Source: Tsukamurella pseudospumae
GTDB taxonomy: Bacteria > Actinomycetota > Actinomycetes > Mycobacteriales > Mycobacteriaceae
DNA length: 64,000 nucleotides
NCBI RefSeq assembly: GCF_001575205.1
Contig: NZ_LSRE01000012.1
Coordinates: 62,001-126,000 of the forward strand
Reading direction: 5' to 3'
The position numbers and the translations under genes are program-made. Shown one piece after another: positions 1-7,879 of the stretch. A model generated the notes under the pieces. The model searched no databases and was not told where the DNA came from. It was given only the letters and a program-made list of their open reading frames with translations. Positions within the stretch are counted from its first letter, which is position 1; each line of letters opens with the position of its first letter.

Positions 1-527
1 ATCGCGGGCGAGGTGATGGTCCGGGTGCTCAGCCGGGGCAGGCCGGTCGCGATCACGCCGTCCACGACCGCGGCGTCCGAGAACGCCAGGATCGCCTTGC
101 CGACGCCCGTCGCGTGCGCGGGCATGCGCCCGCCGACCCGCGACGGCAGGTTCGGCGCGTCCGGACCCGGGAGGACCTCGAAGTAGACGACCTCGGTGCC
201 CTCGAGCCGCGCCAGATGAACGGTGTTCCGGGTGCCCGAGCGCAGGTCCGCGAGGAGCGGACGTGCGGCGTCGACGAGGTCCCGGTGCCCGGTCGCGAGC
301 TGCCCGATCTCGAAGAGCCGCAGGCCGAGCCGCAGATCCGTGCCGGAGCGCGCGAGCAGCCCCGCGGCCACGAGGTGCCCCGTCAGGCGGTGCACCGTCG
401 ACTTCGGCAGGCCGGTGCGCCGCGCGAGCTCGGACACGCCGAGGCCGCCGTCGCCGGGCCGGTAGGCGGAGAGCACGGCGGCTATCCGGTCGACGGTGGC
501 ACCGTCGTTCCGCTCAGCGGGACGCAT
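1..527 (-). CDS. IclR-family transcriptional regulator (3' end outside the window)
   Basis: Reading leftwards from an ATG at 527, the frame gives a winged helix-turn-helix with the IclR signature (GLGVSELARRTGLPKSTVHR at about residues 31-50), followed by the start of the IclR effector domain (NTVHLARLEGTEVVYFEV, then GRMPAHATGVGKAILAF). About 175 residues are present; the family is usually 240-270, so the C-terminus lies beyond base 1. IclR proteins bind small aromatic or organic acid ligands and act as repressors or activators. Codons 2-7 form a 19-bp palindrome (506-524) that recurs at 2457-2475 in the P450/hsaG promoter, so autoregulation and control of the steroid genes are plausible but inferred. 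Confidence 0.9.
   Translation of the reverse strand, partial: MRPAERNDGATVDRIAAVLSAYRPGDGGLGVSELARRTGLPKSTVHRLTGHLVAAGLLARSGTDLRLGLRLFEIGQLATGHRDLVDAARPLLADLRSGTRNTVHLARLEGTEVVYFEVLPGPDAPNLPSRVGGRMPAHATGVGKAILAFSDAAVVDGVIATGLPRLSTRTITSPA
506..524. promoter_or_regulatory. Putative IclR operator, copy 1
   Basis: CGTTCCGCTCAGCGGGACG is a near-perfect dyad (GTTCCGCT / AGCGGGAC, one mismatch) overlapping codons 2-7 of the IclR gene. Read on the minus strand it is identical to 2457-2475 except for the central base. IclR-family operators are commonly palindromes of this size, so autoregulation is a reasonable inference. Confidence 0.55.
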
Positions 528-564
528 GGGATCAGTCTGCCAGCCTCGGCCCGGGGCCGTCGCG

Positions 565-1137
565 CTATCGGCGATCGACGATCGGACCGACGAACCGGAC
601 CAGGAGTGCGTGCTCGTAGCCGGCGTCGGCGCCGGGGTGCGTGAGCAGCCCGACGATCACGCGGACGACCCAATCGAAGACCTGGGGATCGGCGAGCTCC
701 GGCAGGTCGTCCGCGACGCGTGCGCCCGCAGCGGCGGTGGCGAGAGCCTCGGCGTTCTCGGCGAGGACGGGGCCGACGGCGAAGTCCTCCGAGGAGAACC
801 AGGCCAGCAGCGCCGGCCGCTCCCGCACGTAGGCGATCGCGGACTCGATGACCCCCACCAACCGCTCCGGCGGTGTGCCCGTGGCGCCGTCGCGGGCCGC
901 GAGATGGGCGAGGGCCCCGGTCATCTCGCGGAGGACGTAGGCGGAACGCAGGCGCTCGCGGTTCGCGAAGTAGCGGTAGAGCGTGGCGCGCGAGCACCCC
1001 GCGGCGCGGGCGATGTCGTCCATGCCCACCGCGGCGACACCGTGTTCGGCGAACAGGCCCGCCGCCGCGTCCAGGATCCGCTCGGTGGCGCCCGAGCGCG
1101 CGGCGTCGGACCAGCTCGTGTTCGCTGCGCGGGTCAC
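565..1137 (-). CDS. TetR/AcrR-family transcriptional regulator
   Basis: The 190-residue protein has a canonical TetR N-terminal domain (ERILDAAAGLFAEHGVAAVG, then DIARAAGCSRATLYRYFANRE at about residues 40-60) and a divergent helical ligand domain. It starts at GTG 1137, and that GTGA overlaps the stop of the upstream P450 gene, so the two are almost certainly co-transcribed and translationally coupled. It probably senses a substrate or product of the P450. The ligand is not deducible. It is clearly distinct from KstR, which is encoded at 15901-16527. Confidence 0.92.
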   Translation of the reverse strand: MTRAANTSWSDAARSGATERILDAAAGLFAEHGVAAVGMDDIARAAGCSRATLYRYFANRERLRSAYVLREMTGALAHLAARDGATGTPPERLVGVIESAIAYVRERPALLAWFSSEDFAVGPVLAENAEALATAAAGARVADDLPELADPQVFDWVVRVIVGLLTHPGADAGYEHALLVRFVGPIVDRR

Positions 1138-2363
1138 GGCAGCCGGCCCGCGGTGACGGGCACCGTCGTGGGGCGCCGCACGTACGCCCCGGGCGCCCAG
1201 CGCACCCCGTCGAGATCGACCTCGAACCCCGGAACGCGGGCGAGCAGTTCCTCCAGCGCGACCCGCGACTGCATCCGCGCTGCGGCCGCGCCCAGGCAGT
1301 GGTGCGGCCCCTGCGCGAAGGTGAGGATGTTGCGAGGGTTGCGCGTGACGTCCAGGGTGTCGGCGTCGTCACCGAAGACCGTCTCGTCGCGGTTGGCGGA
1401 GCCGTAGAGCAGCAGGACCCGACGGTCCGCGGGGATCACGGTCCCGTCGACCTCCACCGGGCGGGTGGTGGTGCGCCCGAGCCCCTGCACCGGTGAGGTC
1501 AGGCGGAGGAACTCCTCGACCGCGCCGGGGATCAGTCCTGGATCTTCGAGGAGCAGGCGCCGCTGGTCAGGACGTTGGTGCAGGAGCTGGATCGCGCCGC
1601 CGAGCAGCCCCGTCGTGGTGTCGTTGCCGCCCGCGACCATCGTGAACGTGAATCCGAGGATCGAGACCACGCCGGCGGGGTCGCCGTCGGCACCGATGCC
1701 CGCGGCCACGAGGTGCGAGACCACGTCGTCCTCCGCCTCGGAGCGCCGCCGCTCGATGAGGGCGGCGAAGTAGCCCATGAGCTCACCGACGGCATCGGCG
1801 GCCGAGGCCACCACGGACGCGAGGTCGCCGCCGCCCGAGTTGGCGGCGACGATGCTCTCGGTCCACACGTCGAACTTCCCGCGGTCCGCCGGCGGCACGC
1901 CGAGGTAGTGCGCGACGACCATGGACGGCAGGGGCTTGAACAGCTCCGCGACGATGTCACCGCCGCCCTGCTCGCGCAGCCGCTCGATCCGCTCGACGAC
2001 GAAGGCGCGCACGTCCGGCTCGATCGCTGACACCTGTCGCGGCGTGAAGCCGCGCGCCACGAGGCGGCGGAAGTCGGTGTGCACCGGCGGATCCTGCATG
2101 ACCATCGGCGGATTCTCCTGCAGGCCGATCTTCTCGAGCTCGCCGTAGTGGAGCGTCAGGCCCTGCGCGGAGGAGAATTCCTCGGGGGAGCGGACCGCGT
2201 GCCACACGTCCGCGTGCCGGGGGAGGACGTAGTACTCGAGATCTTCGCCGTCCAGCGGCTCCGCTCGGTGGACCGCGCCGGACGCGCGGAGGTCCCGGTA
2301 CAGCGCGAACGGATCCGCCCAGGTCTCGGCGGAGGACGGGGCGAAGGTCGGTGCGGTCGTCAT
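1134..2363 (-). CDS. Cytochrome P450
   Basis: The 409-residue soluble bacterial P450 shows an I-helix oxygen-activation motif (AGGNDTTT), the K-helix ExxR (EEFLRLTSP) and the heme-ligand loop FAQGPHHCLG with Cys356. It inserts one oxygen atom into an organic substrate, with electrons from a ferredoxin; the 3Fe-4S ferredoxin at 4642-4830 is the obvious candidate donor. The start is ATG 2363; upstream in-frame codons run into the promoter and look non-coding. A KstR box lies about 48 bp upstream (2411-2424), which argues for a sterol or steroid substrate, as for CYP125/CYP142, but I cannot assign the CYP family. It overlaps the TetR gene by 4 bp. Confidence 0.93.
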   Translation of the reverse strand: MTTAPTFAPSSAETWADPFALYRDLRASGAVHRAEPLDGEDLEYYVLPRHADVWHAVRSPEEFSSAQGLTLHYGELEKIGLQENPPMVMQDPPVHTDFRRLVARGFTPRQVSAIEPDVRAFVVERIERLREQGGGDIVAELFKPLPSMVVAHYLGVPPADRGKFDVWTESIVAANSGGGDLASVVASAADAVGELMGYFAALIERRRSEAEDDVVSHLVAAGIGADGDPAGVVSILGFTFTMVAGGNDTTTGLLGGAIQLLHQRPDQRRLLLEDPGLIPGAVEEFLRLTSPVQGLGRTTTRPVEVDGTVIPADRRVLLLYGSANRDETVFGDDADTLDVTRNPRNILTFAQGPHHCLGAAAARMQSRVALEELLARVPGFEVDLDGVRWAPGAYVRRPTTVPVTAGRLP

Positions 2364-2410
2364 GGGCACTCCGGATGATGTGAGACGAAACCGATGATAT
2401 GTATCGAAAA

Positions 2411-2424
2411 TAGAACGAGTTCCG
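2411..2424. promoter_or_regulatory. KstR box in the P450/hsaG divergent promoter
   Basis: TAGAACGAGTTCCG matches 7 of the 8 fixed positions of the KstR consensus TnnAACnnGTTnnA. It sits between the divergent P450 and hsaGF units and could repress both. Confidence 0.7.
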
Positions 2425-2456
2425 TCAATCGTCAAGAGTCGGCCAATCCGCGGTGC

Positions 2457-2475
2457 CGTCCCGCTCAGCGGAACG
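2457..2475. promoter_or_regulatory. Putative IclR operator, copy 2
   Basis: CGTCCCGCTCAGCGGAACG is a dyad with half-site GTYCCGCT. It matches the palindrome at the start of the IclR gene at 18 of 19 positions; only the central base differs. It lies 43 bp before the small frame that precedes hsaG. Confidence 0.6.
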
Positions 2476-2517
2476 CGAACGTGGACCGGTGGGCGTCGGT
2501 GGTCGACGCTGTGAGAC

Positions 2518-2574
2518 ATGACTCAGAAGGTAACGGCGGCCATCGTCGCAACGGGGAACGAGGGATGTCGATGA
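2518..2574 (+). CDS. 18-codon upstream frame mimicking the HsaG N-terminus
   Basis: ATG 2518 opens a short frame reading [18 protein letters not shown] and stops at TGA 2572-2574, which overlaps the hsaG start ATG (2571) as ATGA. Its first 16 residues resemble the start of HsaG itself ([18 protein letters not shown]). Six of the seven codons for the shared KVTAAIV differ at the third base, so this is not a recent copy. It may be a leader peptide coupling translation into hsaG, or the remnant of a second hsaG lost by recombination. Whether it is translated is unknown. Confidence 0.45.
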   Translation: MTQKVTAAIVATGNEGCR

Positions 2575-3485
2575 CGGAACACGGCAAGGTCACTGCTGCG
2601 ATTGTCGGCCCCGGAAACATAGGCACGGATCTGCTGGCCAAGCTGCGGCGGAGCGAGCACGTCGACGTGCGCTACATGGTGGGCGTCGACCCCGAATCGG
2701 ACGGGCTCAAGCGCGCCGCCGACCTCGGGCTGGAGACCTCGGCGGAGGGTGTGGACTGGCTCCTGAGCCGGCCCGAGCCGCCGCGGATCGTCTTCGAGGC
2801 GACGTCCGCGAAGGCGCACCGTGCGAACGCGCCCCGGTACGCCGAGGCGGGCATCGTCGCCGTCGACCTGACGCCCGCCGCGGTCGGCCCCCTGGCCTGC
2901 CCCGTGGTGAACCTCGAGGCGCAGCTCGACGCCCCGAACGTCAACATGATCACCTGCGGCGGCCAGGCGACCATCCCGATGGTGCACGCGGTCAGCCGGG
3001 TCACGCCGGTCAGCTATGCGGAGATCGTGGCGTCGGTGTCGTCGCGTTCGGCGGGCCCCGGAACCCGCGCGAACATCGACGAGTTCACCGAGACCACCGC
3101 CCGCGCCATCGAGGAGGTCGGCGGCGCAGTCAAGGGCAAGGCGATCATCATCATCAACCCGGTCGAGCCGCCGATGATCATGCGGGACACCGTCTTCTGT
3201 GCCATCGACCCCGACGCCGACCGGGACGCGATCACCGCGTCCATCGAGCAGATGGTGGCGGACGTGCAGCAGTACGTTCCCGGCTACACGCTCAAGGCGC
3301 CCCCGCAGTTCGACGAGCCCCGGCCGGGCTGGGAGGGCAAGGCGCGCGTCGCCGTGTTCCTCGAAGTGGCCGGCAACGGCGACTACCTGCCCACCTACGC
3401 GGGCAACCTCGACATCATGACCGCCGCCGCCGCGCGCGCCGGCGAGCTGCTGGCGCAGCGCATCCTGGCAGGAGTGAAGGTATGA
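2571..3485 (+). CDS. hsaG: Acylating acetaldehyde/propionaldehyde dehydrogenase HsaG
   Basis: The 304-residue protein matches the BphJ/HsaG family throughout: an NAD-binding start ([16 protein letters not shown]), [17 protein letters not shown], the active-site loop [12 protein letters not shown] with catalytic Cys129, and [11 protein letters not shown]. It oxidises the aldehyde released by the HsaF aldolase to an acyl-CoA (propionyl-CoA in steroid degradation), channelling the intermediate within an HsaF-HsaG complex. I chose ATG 2571 because GAGGG ends 6 bp upstream; ATG 2565 has no spaced ribosome-binding site. Its stop overlaps the hsaF ATG by 4 bp. Length equals that of M. tuberculosis HsaG (about 303). 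Confidence 0.96.
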   Translation: MTEHGKVTAAIVGPGNIGTDLLAKLRRSEHVDVRYMVGVDPESDGLKRAADLGLETSAEGVDWLLSRPEPPRIVFEATSAKAHRANAPRYAEAGIVAVDLTPAAVGPLACPVVNLEAQLDAPNVNMITCGGQATIPMVHAVSRVTPVSYAEIVASVSSRSAGPGTRANIDEFTETTARAIEEVGGAVKGKAIIIINPVEPPMIMRDTVFCAIDPDADRDAITASIEQMVADVQQYVPGYTLKAPPQFDEPRPGWEGKARVAVFLEVAGNGDYLPTYAGNLDIMTAAAARAGELLAQRILAGVKV

Positions 3486-4531
3486 GCGGCATCAACGGAA
3501 ACCTGTGGAGCGACCCGAACCGGGACGTCCGCATCGTCGACACCTCCCTGCGTGACGGCAGCCACGCGATGGCGCACCAGTTCACCGAGAAGAACGTCCG
3601 TGACACCGTGCGCGCCCTCGACGATGCGGGGGTCTCGCTCATCGAAGTGACCCACGGGGACGGTCTGGGCGGCAGCACCTTCAACTACGGCTTCTCCCTG
3701 GTCGACGAGCGCAAGCTGATCGCCGCCGCCGTCGACGAGGCGCAGCAGGCGAAGATCGCCGTGCTCATGCTGCCCGGCCTCGGCACCGTCGAGGACATCC
3801 GCATCGCGGCGGATCTCGGGGCGGGCGCGCTGCGCATCGCCACTCACTGCACGGAGGCGGACGTCTCCATCCAGCACTTCGGCGCCGCACGGGAACTCGG
3901 CCTGGAGACGGCGGGATTCCTCATGCTCTCGCACATGTCCACGCCCGAGGCGCTGGCGAAGCAGGCGCGCATCATGGCCGACGCGGGGTGCCAGTGCGTG
4001 TACGTCGTCGATTCGGCGGGTGCCCTCATCCTCGAGGACGCGGGCGAGCGGGTCGAGGCGCTGGTCGCGGAGCTCGGCGACGACGCCCAGGTCGGCTACC
4101 ACGGCCACCAGAACCTCAGCTTCGGCGTGGCGAACTCGGTGATCGCCCACCGGGCCGGCGCGACGTGGATCGACGGCTCGCTGCTGGCACTCGGTGCGGG
4201 CGCGGGCAACTCGCCGACCGAGGTGCTCTCGGCCACCTTCGAGAAGCTCGGCATCCGCACGGGCACCGACAAGGACGCGCTCATGGCCGCCGCGGAGGAT
4301 GTGGTCAAGCCGTACATCACGCGTCTGCCGGTGATGGACCGCAGCTCGATCGTCCAGGGCGCCGCGGGCGTGTACTCCAGCTTCCTGCTGCACGCGGAGC
4401 GGGCGCAGGAGCGCTACGGGGTGCCCGCGTACGAGATCCTCTACGAGTGCGGGCGCCGCGGCTACGTCGGCGGCCAGGAGGACATGATCATCGCGATCGC
4501 CGTCGAGATGGCGGCCGCGCAGCAGGCCTGA
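3482..4531 (+). CDS. hsaF: 4-hydroxy-2-oxovalerate-type aldolase HsaF
   Basis: The 349-residue class II pyruvate aldolase of the DmpG/BphI/HsaF family carries the metal and catalytic motif [15 protein letters not shown] near the N-terminus, [16 protein letters not shown], and the metal-binding [15 protein letters not shown]. It cleaves 4-hydroxy-2-oxo acids to pyruvate and an aldehyde that is handed to HsaG. It overlaps hsaG by ATGA, in keeping with an obligate heterocomplex. In M. tuberculosis the homologues Rv3534c-Rv3536c belong to the KstR regulon. The gene ends against the oppositely directed ferredoxin gene, with a strong hairpin between them. Confidence 0.96.
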   Translation: MSGINGNLWSDPNRDVRIVDTSLRDGSHAMAHQFTEKNVRDTVRALDDAGVSLIEVTHGDGLGGSTFNYGFSLVDERKLIAAAVDEAQQAKIAVLMLPGLGTVEDIRIAADLGAGALRIATHCTEADVSIQHFGAARELGLETAGFLMLSHMSTPEALAKQARIMADAGCQCVYVVDSAGALILEDAGERVEALVAELGDDAQVGYHGHQNLSFGVANSVIAHRAGATWIDGSLLALGAGAGNSPTEVLSATFEKLGIRTGTDKDALMAAAEDVVKPYITRLPVMDRSSIVQGAAGVYSSFLLHAERAQERYGVPAYEILYECGRRGYVGGQEDMIIAIAVEMAAAQQA

Positions 4532-4575
4532 CGGGTGGGCCCGGCGGCGTACCGTCGGGCCCCTCCCGTGACGCG

Positions 4576-4626
4576 ACAGCAGTGGAGCCCCGACCTTTCG
4601 CCGAAGGGTCAGGGCTCCAGTGCTGT
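4576..4626. terminator. Bidirectional hairpin terminator between hsaF and the ferredoxin gene
   Basis: The arms ACAGCAGTGGAGCCCCGACC (from 4576) and GGTCAGGGCTCCAGTGCTGT (to 4626) pair over about 20 bp with two mismatches and a loop of roughly 11 nt. It sits centrally between two convergent genes. There is no U-tract on either side, which is usual for actinobacterial terminators. Confidence 0.75.
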
Positions 4627-4641
4627 TCGGTCGGAGGGGTG

Positions 4642-4830
4642 TCAGTACTCGACGGTGATGGCCTGCGTGGGGCACTGACTCACCGCGTACTCGATTTCCT
4701 CGCGGTCGGCGTCCGTGAGGCCCTCGTCGGTGGCCTCGGCGAAGCCCTCGTCGTTGACCTCGAAGACATCGGGCCGGATTCCCTCGCAGACGCCGAATCC
4801 GGTGCACGCCTCGCCGATGGTGATCTTCAT
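4642..4830 (-). CDS. 3Fe-4S ferredoxin (FdxD-like)
   Basis: The 62-residue ferredoxin has cluster cysteines C9 and C15 in the form C-xx-F-xx-C, plus C53 in QCPTQAI. The middle Cys of a 4Fe-4S motif is replaced by Phe, the pattern expected for a 3Fe-4S cluster. Such proteins deliver electrons to actinobacterial P450s. In M. tuberculosis, fdxD (Rv3503c) lies next to the mce4 operon, so it probably serves the steroid locus and perhaps the P450 at 1134-2363. It starts at ATG 4830, 23 bp after hsaE, and shares its operon and KstR box. Confidence 0.93.
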   Translation of the reverse strand: MKITIGEACTGFGVCEGIRPDVFEVNDEGFAEATDEGLTDADREEIEYAVSQCPTQAITVEY

Positions 4831-4853
4831 GGTGATTCTCCGTTTCGTGGTGG

Positions 4854-5639
4854 TCAGGGGGTCAGGACTGCGGTCACGGACCCGAGCGGGCCCATGTCGG
4901 CTACGACGACATCGCCGGCGCGGACGGGCTCGGCCCGGGTCATCGAGCCGGGCAGCACGACGTGGCCGGGCTGCAGGACGGTGCCGAGCGGTCCGACGGT
5001 GTTGGCGAGCCAGACGAGCGCGTTGATGGGCGAGCCCAGGACGGCGCCGCCGGCGCCCGTGCCCACCTGCTCGCCGCTGATCCGGAACGTGCATCCGACG
5101 GTGCGCAGGTCGACGTCGTGCAGGCGGGTAGGGCGACTGCCGAGGATCACGCCACCCGAGGAGGCGTTGTCGGCGACCGTGTCGACGATCGAGATGTTCC
5201 AGTCCGTGATGCGCGAATCGACCACTTCGAGCGCGGGCACCACGAAATCGACCGCGCGGATCGCATCGGCGACCGTGACACCCGGACCGCTGAGCTCGCG
5301 GCCGAGGACGAAGGCGATCTCGGGCTCGATGCGGGGCTGCATCCACGCCGAGGTGTCGATGGGCATCTGCTCGAGGTGGAACATCGACGCCGTGAGGTGC
5401 CCGAAATCGGGTTCGTAGACGTTCATCTGGCGCTGCATCGCGAGCGATGCGAGCCCGACCTTGTGGCCCTTCACCAGGTCGCCGTCGGCTTCCCAGCGGC
5501 GCACCTGCTCCTGCTGGATGCGGTAGGCGTCGGTGATCGTGGCCTCGGGGAAGCGGCTGATGATCGGGTCGATCGGGGTGCGCGCCGCGTAGGCGCCGAG
5601 CAGCGCGTCGGCAGCGGCGGAGATGGCGGAATCGTCCAT
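4854..5639 (-). CDS. hsaE: 2-hydroxypenta-2,4-dienoate-type hydratase HsaE
   Basis: The 261-residue protein is of the fumarylacetoacetate-hydrolase/MhpD fold. Conserved stretches include VKGHKVGLASLAMQRQM, the metal-binding IEPEIAFVLGREL, and ALEVVDSRITDWNISIVDTVADNAS. It hydrates 2-hydroxyhexa-2,4-dienoate to the 4-hydroxy-2-oxo acid cleaved by HsaF. The gene starts at ATG 5639, with a perfect KstR box 11-24 bp upstream, and is followed by the ferredoxin gene. Unlike the contiguous M. tuberculosis hsaEFG order, hsaE is here in a separate, oppositely oriented unit from hsaGF. Confidence 0.93.
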   Translation of the reverse strand: MDDSAISAAADALLGAYAARTPIDPIISRFPEATITDAYRIQQEQVRRWEADGDLVKGHKVGLASLAMQRQMNVYEPDFGHLTASMFHLEQMPIDTSAWMQPRIEPEIAFVLGRELSGPGVTVADAIRAVDFVVPALEVVDSRITDWNISIVDTVADNASSGGVILGSRPTRLHDVDLRTVGCTFRISGEQVGTGAGGAVLGSPINALVWLANTVGPLGTVLQPGHVVLPGSMTRAEPVRAGDVVVADMGPLGSVTAVLTP

Positions 5640-5649
5640 GATCGAATAC

Positions 5650-5663
5650 TAGAACAGGTTTCA
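5650..5663. promoter_or_regulatory. KstR box upstream of hsaE-ferredoxin
   Basis: TAGAACAGGTTTCA fits all eight fixed positions of TnnAACnnGTTnnA and lies directly before the hsaE start. It shares ACTAG-AC--GTTTCAGT with the box before yrbE4A. Confidence 0.8.
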
Positions 5664-5761
5664 GTCGGGCGGTGCGGAACCGCGGGTTACTCGCGGGTAG
5701 CAAGCACTCGATGCACGCGTTTCCGCAGGACGGCCTCTGGGCTGACGCTGTTGAGTTCGGA

Positions 5762-7852
5762 TCAGGAGCGGGGGAGGCCCAGCAACTGCTCCGCCGCGAC
5801 ATTGCGCAGGATCTGCTCGGTGCCGCCCGCGATGGACAGGCAGCGGGTGAGCAGGAACTCGTACCGCACGTCGGCGGGGTCGTCGGGGCCGGCCACGGCA
5901 CCGTCGGGACCGAGACTGCGCAGGCAGGCCTCGGCGACCGCCTGACGGTGCCGCACGCCCACCAGCTTGCGGACGCTGGACGCGGCGCCGGGGTCCTGGC
6001 CGCCGACGCTGGCGATGACGGCCCGCAGGTCGAGGAGCGAACAGGAGGCCGCTTCGGTGATCAGCGCGCCGAGCTCGCCGAGGTCGGCGTCCGCGCCCGG
6101 TTCGGCGATGAGCGCCTCGAGGCGGGCGCCCAGTCCCGAGCCGCTCATCGCGACCCGCTCGTTGGCGAGGGTCGTGCGGGCGAGCCGCCAGCCGCCGTTC
6201 ACCGGGCCCACGACGCAGTCGTCGGGGACGAAGACGTCCTCGAGGAAGACCTCGTTGAACCGGACGTCGCCGGTGATCTCCCGGAGCGGCCGCACGTCCA
6301 GGCCGTCGGACAGCATGTCGACGAGGAAGTAGGTGATGCCCTTGTGCTTCGGCGCGTCGGGGTCGGTGCGGGCCAGGCAGATCGCCCAGTCCGCCTCGTG
6401 CGCGAGCGAGGTCCACACCTTCTGGCCCGTCAGCGACCAGCCGCCCTCGACCCGCGTCGCCTTCGTACGCAGTGACGCCAGATCGGAACCCGCCTCGGGC
6501 TCGCTGAACAGCTGGCACCAACTGATCTCGCCGAGTAGGGTCGGCCACACGAAACGCTCCGCCTGCTCGGGGGTGCCGTGTTCGAGGACGGTGGGAGCGG
6601 CCCACGCGCCGATCACGAGCGTCGGCCGCTCGATCCCGGCCGCCTCGAGCGCGCCGTCCAACACGATCTGCTCGGCGGGGCCCGCGCCGCGGCCGTAGGG
6701 CGGATCCCAGTGCGGCACCAGCAGTCCGGACTCCGCCAGCGCGCGCCGTTGCTCGCCCGCCGGCAGTTCCGCGATCGCCGCGACCTCCGCGGCGGCGCCG
6801 GCGTGATCGCCGTCCACCTCGTAGTCGAGCCCTCGGCGCACGCCCGAGCGGGCGAGTTCCGCGGCGCGCGTGCGCCAGCGCGGCGAATCGCCCAGCAGCG
6901 CCCGGAGCGCGGTCGCGCGACGCAGGTACAGGTGGGCGTCGTGCTCGAAGGTGAAGCCGATGCCGCCGAGCACCTGGATCGCGTCCTTGGCGTTCTCGAC
7001 CGCGGCGTCGAGGGCCCCCGCGGCGGCGACCGCGGCGGCGAGCAGGTGTTCGGGGCCCGCGCCGAGGGATCGCGCCGCGTCCCACGCCAGCGCGGCGGAT
7101 TGCTCCGAGCGGCAGAGCATGTCGGCCGCGATCTGTTTGATCGCCTGGAAGGAGCCGATCGGCTTGCCGAACTGCACACGGACCTTGGCGTACTCGGCCG
7201 CCGTGCGCAGCGCCCAGGCGGCGACGCCCGCGGCCTCCGCGGCGGCGAACACGGCGAGCGCCGCGCGGGCGTCGTCCGAGGTGACGCCGGGGACCAGGGT
7301 GTCGTCGCCGAAGGCGGGCGCCTCCAGGTGGATCCGCGCGAGCGGTCGCGAGGTATCGAGCCCGGCAACGGATTCCACGACGACCCCGGGGTGACCGGGT
7401 GGCAGCAGGTGCCACGTGCCCTCGGGAGAAGCGACGAGGAGATGCGAACCCGGGGTGGCGTCCGGGGCGAGCGAGCCGTCACCGTCGACGACGAGCGCCG
7501 CACGAGCCTCACCCGCGGCGAGTTCGGCCCGCACACCCGCGAGCCGGTCCGTCCCGCGCAGGTGACGTTCCAGCAGGACCCCGACCGCGACGGTGCCCGC
7601 GACCGGCCCGGGAGCGAGGACGGCGGTGGCGGCCTCGACAGCGGCGGCCGCGTCGTCGGCGGTCCCGCCGAACCCGCCCAAGTCCTCGCTCAGCGTGATG
7701 CCGAAGACCCCGATGTCGGCCAGGCCGCGCCACGCCTTCTCCACGGCCCCGGGGTCGCCCGAACGGACGGCATCGACGGGGTGTGCGCGGTCCGCCCAGT
7801 CGCGGATCGAATCAGCGAGGGCGAGTTGGACATCGGTGAGCGCGAGGGCCAT
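5762..7852 (-). CDS. fadE34: Two-domain (fused) acyl-CoA dehydrogenase, FadE34-like
   Basis: At 696 residues this is about twice a normal acyl-CoA dehydrogenase, as in M. tuberculosis FadE34 (about 711). The N-terminal half (about 1-330) has ACAD landmarks such as GGIGFTFEHDAHLYLRRA. The C-terminal half (from about 340) has the flavin/substrate region WCQLFSEPEAGSDLASLRTKA and ends with AGGTEQILRNVAAEQLLGLPRS. Such fused enzymes work in sterol or bile-acid side-chain beta-oxidation. In M. tuberculosis fadE34 adjoins kstR; here it lies 27 bp after mce4F as the last gene of the Mce4 operon. Exact substrate chain length cannot be read from sequence. Confidence 0.9.
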   Translation of the reverse strand: MALALTDVQLALADSIRDWADRAHPVDAVRSGDPGAVEKAWRGLADIGVFGITLSEDLGGFGGTADDAAAAVEAATAVLAPGPVAGTVAVGVLLERHLRGTDRLAGVRAELAAGEARAALVVDGDGSLAPDATPGSHLLVASPEGTWHLLPPGHPGVVVESVAGLDTSRPLARIHLEAPAFGDDTLVPGVTSDDARAALAVFAAAEAAGVAAWALRTAAEYAKVRVQFGKPIGSFQAIKQIAADMLCRSEQSAALAWDAARSLGAGPEHLLAAAVAAAGALDAAVENAKDAIQVLGGIGFTFEHDAHLYLRRATALRALLGDSPRWRTRAAELARSGVRRGLDYEVDGDHAGAAAEVAAIAELPAGEQRRALAESGLLVPHWDPPYGRGAGPAEQIVLDGALEAAGIERPTLVIGAWAAPTVLEHGTPEQAERFVWPTLLGEISWCQLFSEPEAGSDLASLRTKATRVEGGWSLTGQKVWTSLAHEADWAICLARTDPDAPKHKGITYFLVDMLSDGLDVRPLREITGDVRFNEVFLEDVFVPDDCVVGPVNGGWRLARTTLANERVAMSGSGLGARLEALIAEPGADADLGELGALITEAASCSLLDLRAVIASVGGQDPGAASSVRKLVGVRHRQAVAEACLRSLGPDGAVAGPDDPADVRYEFLLTRCLSIAGGTEQILRNVAAEQLLGLPRS

Positions 7853-7879
7853 GGTCTCCGGGTTCTCCTTGGTCCCGCG

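Noticed and set aside
2364-2519. N-terminal extension of the P450 to 2519
   Set aside because: The extra 52 codons cover the divergent promoter, the KstR box and the IclR palindrome and show no P450 similarity.
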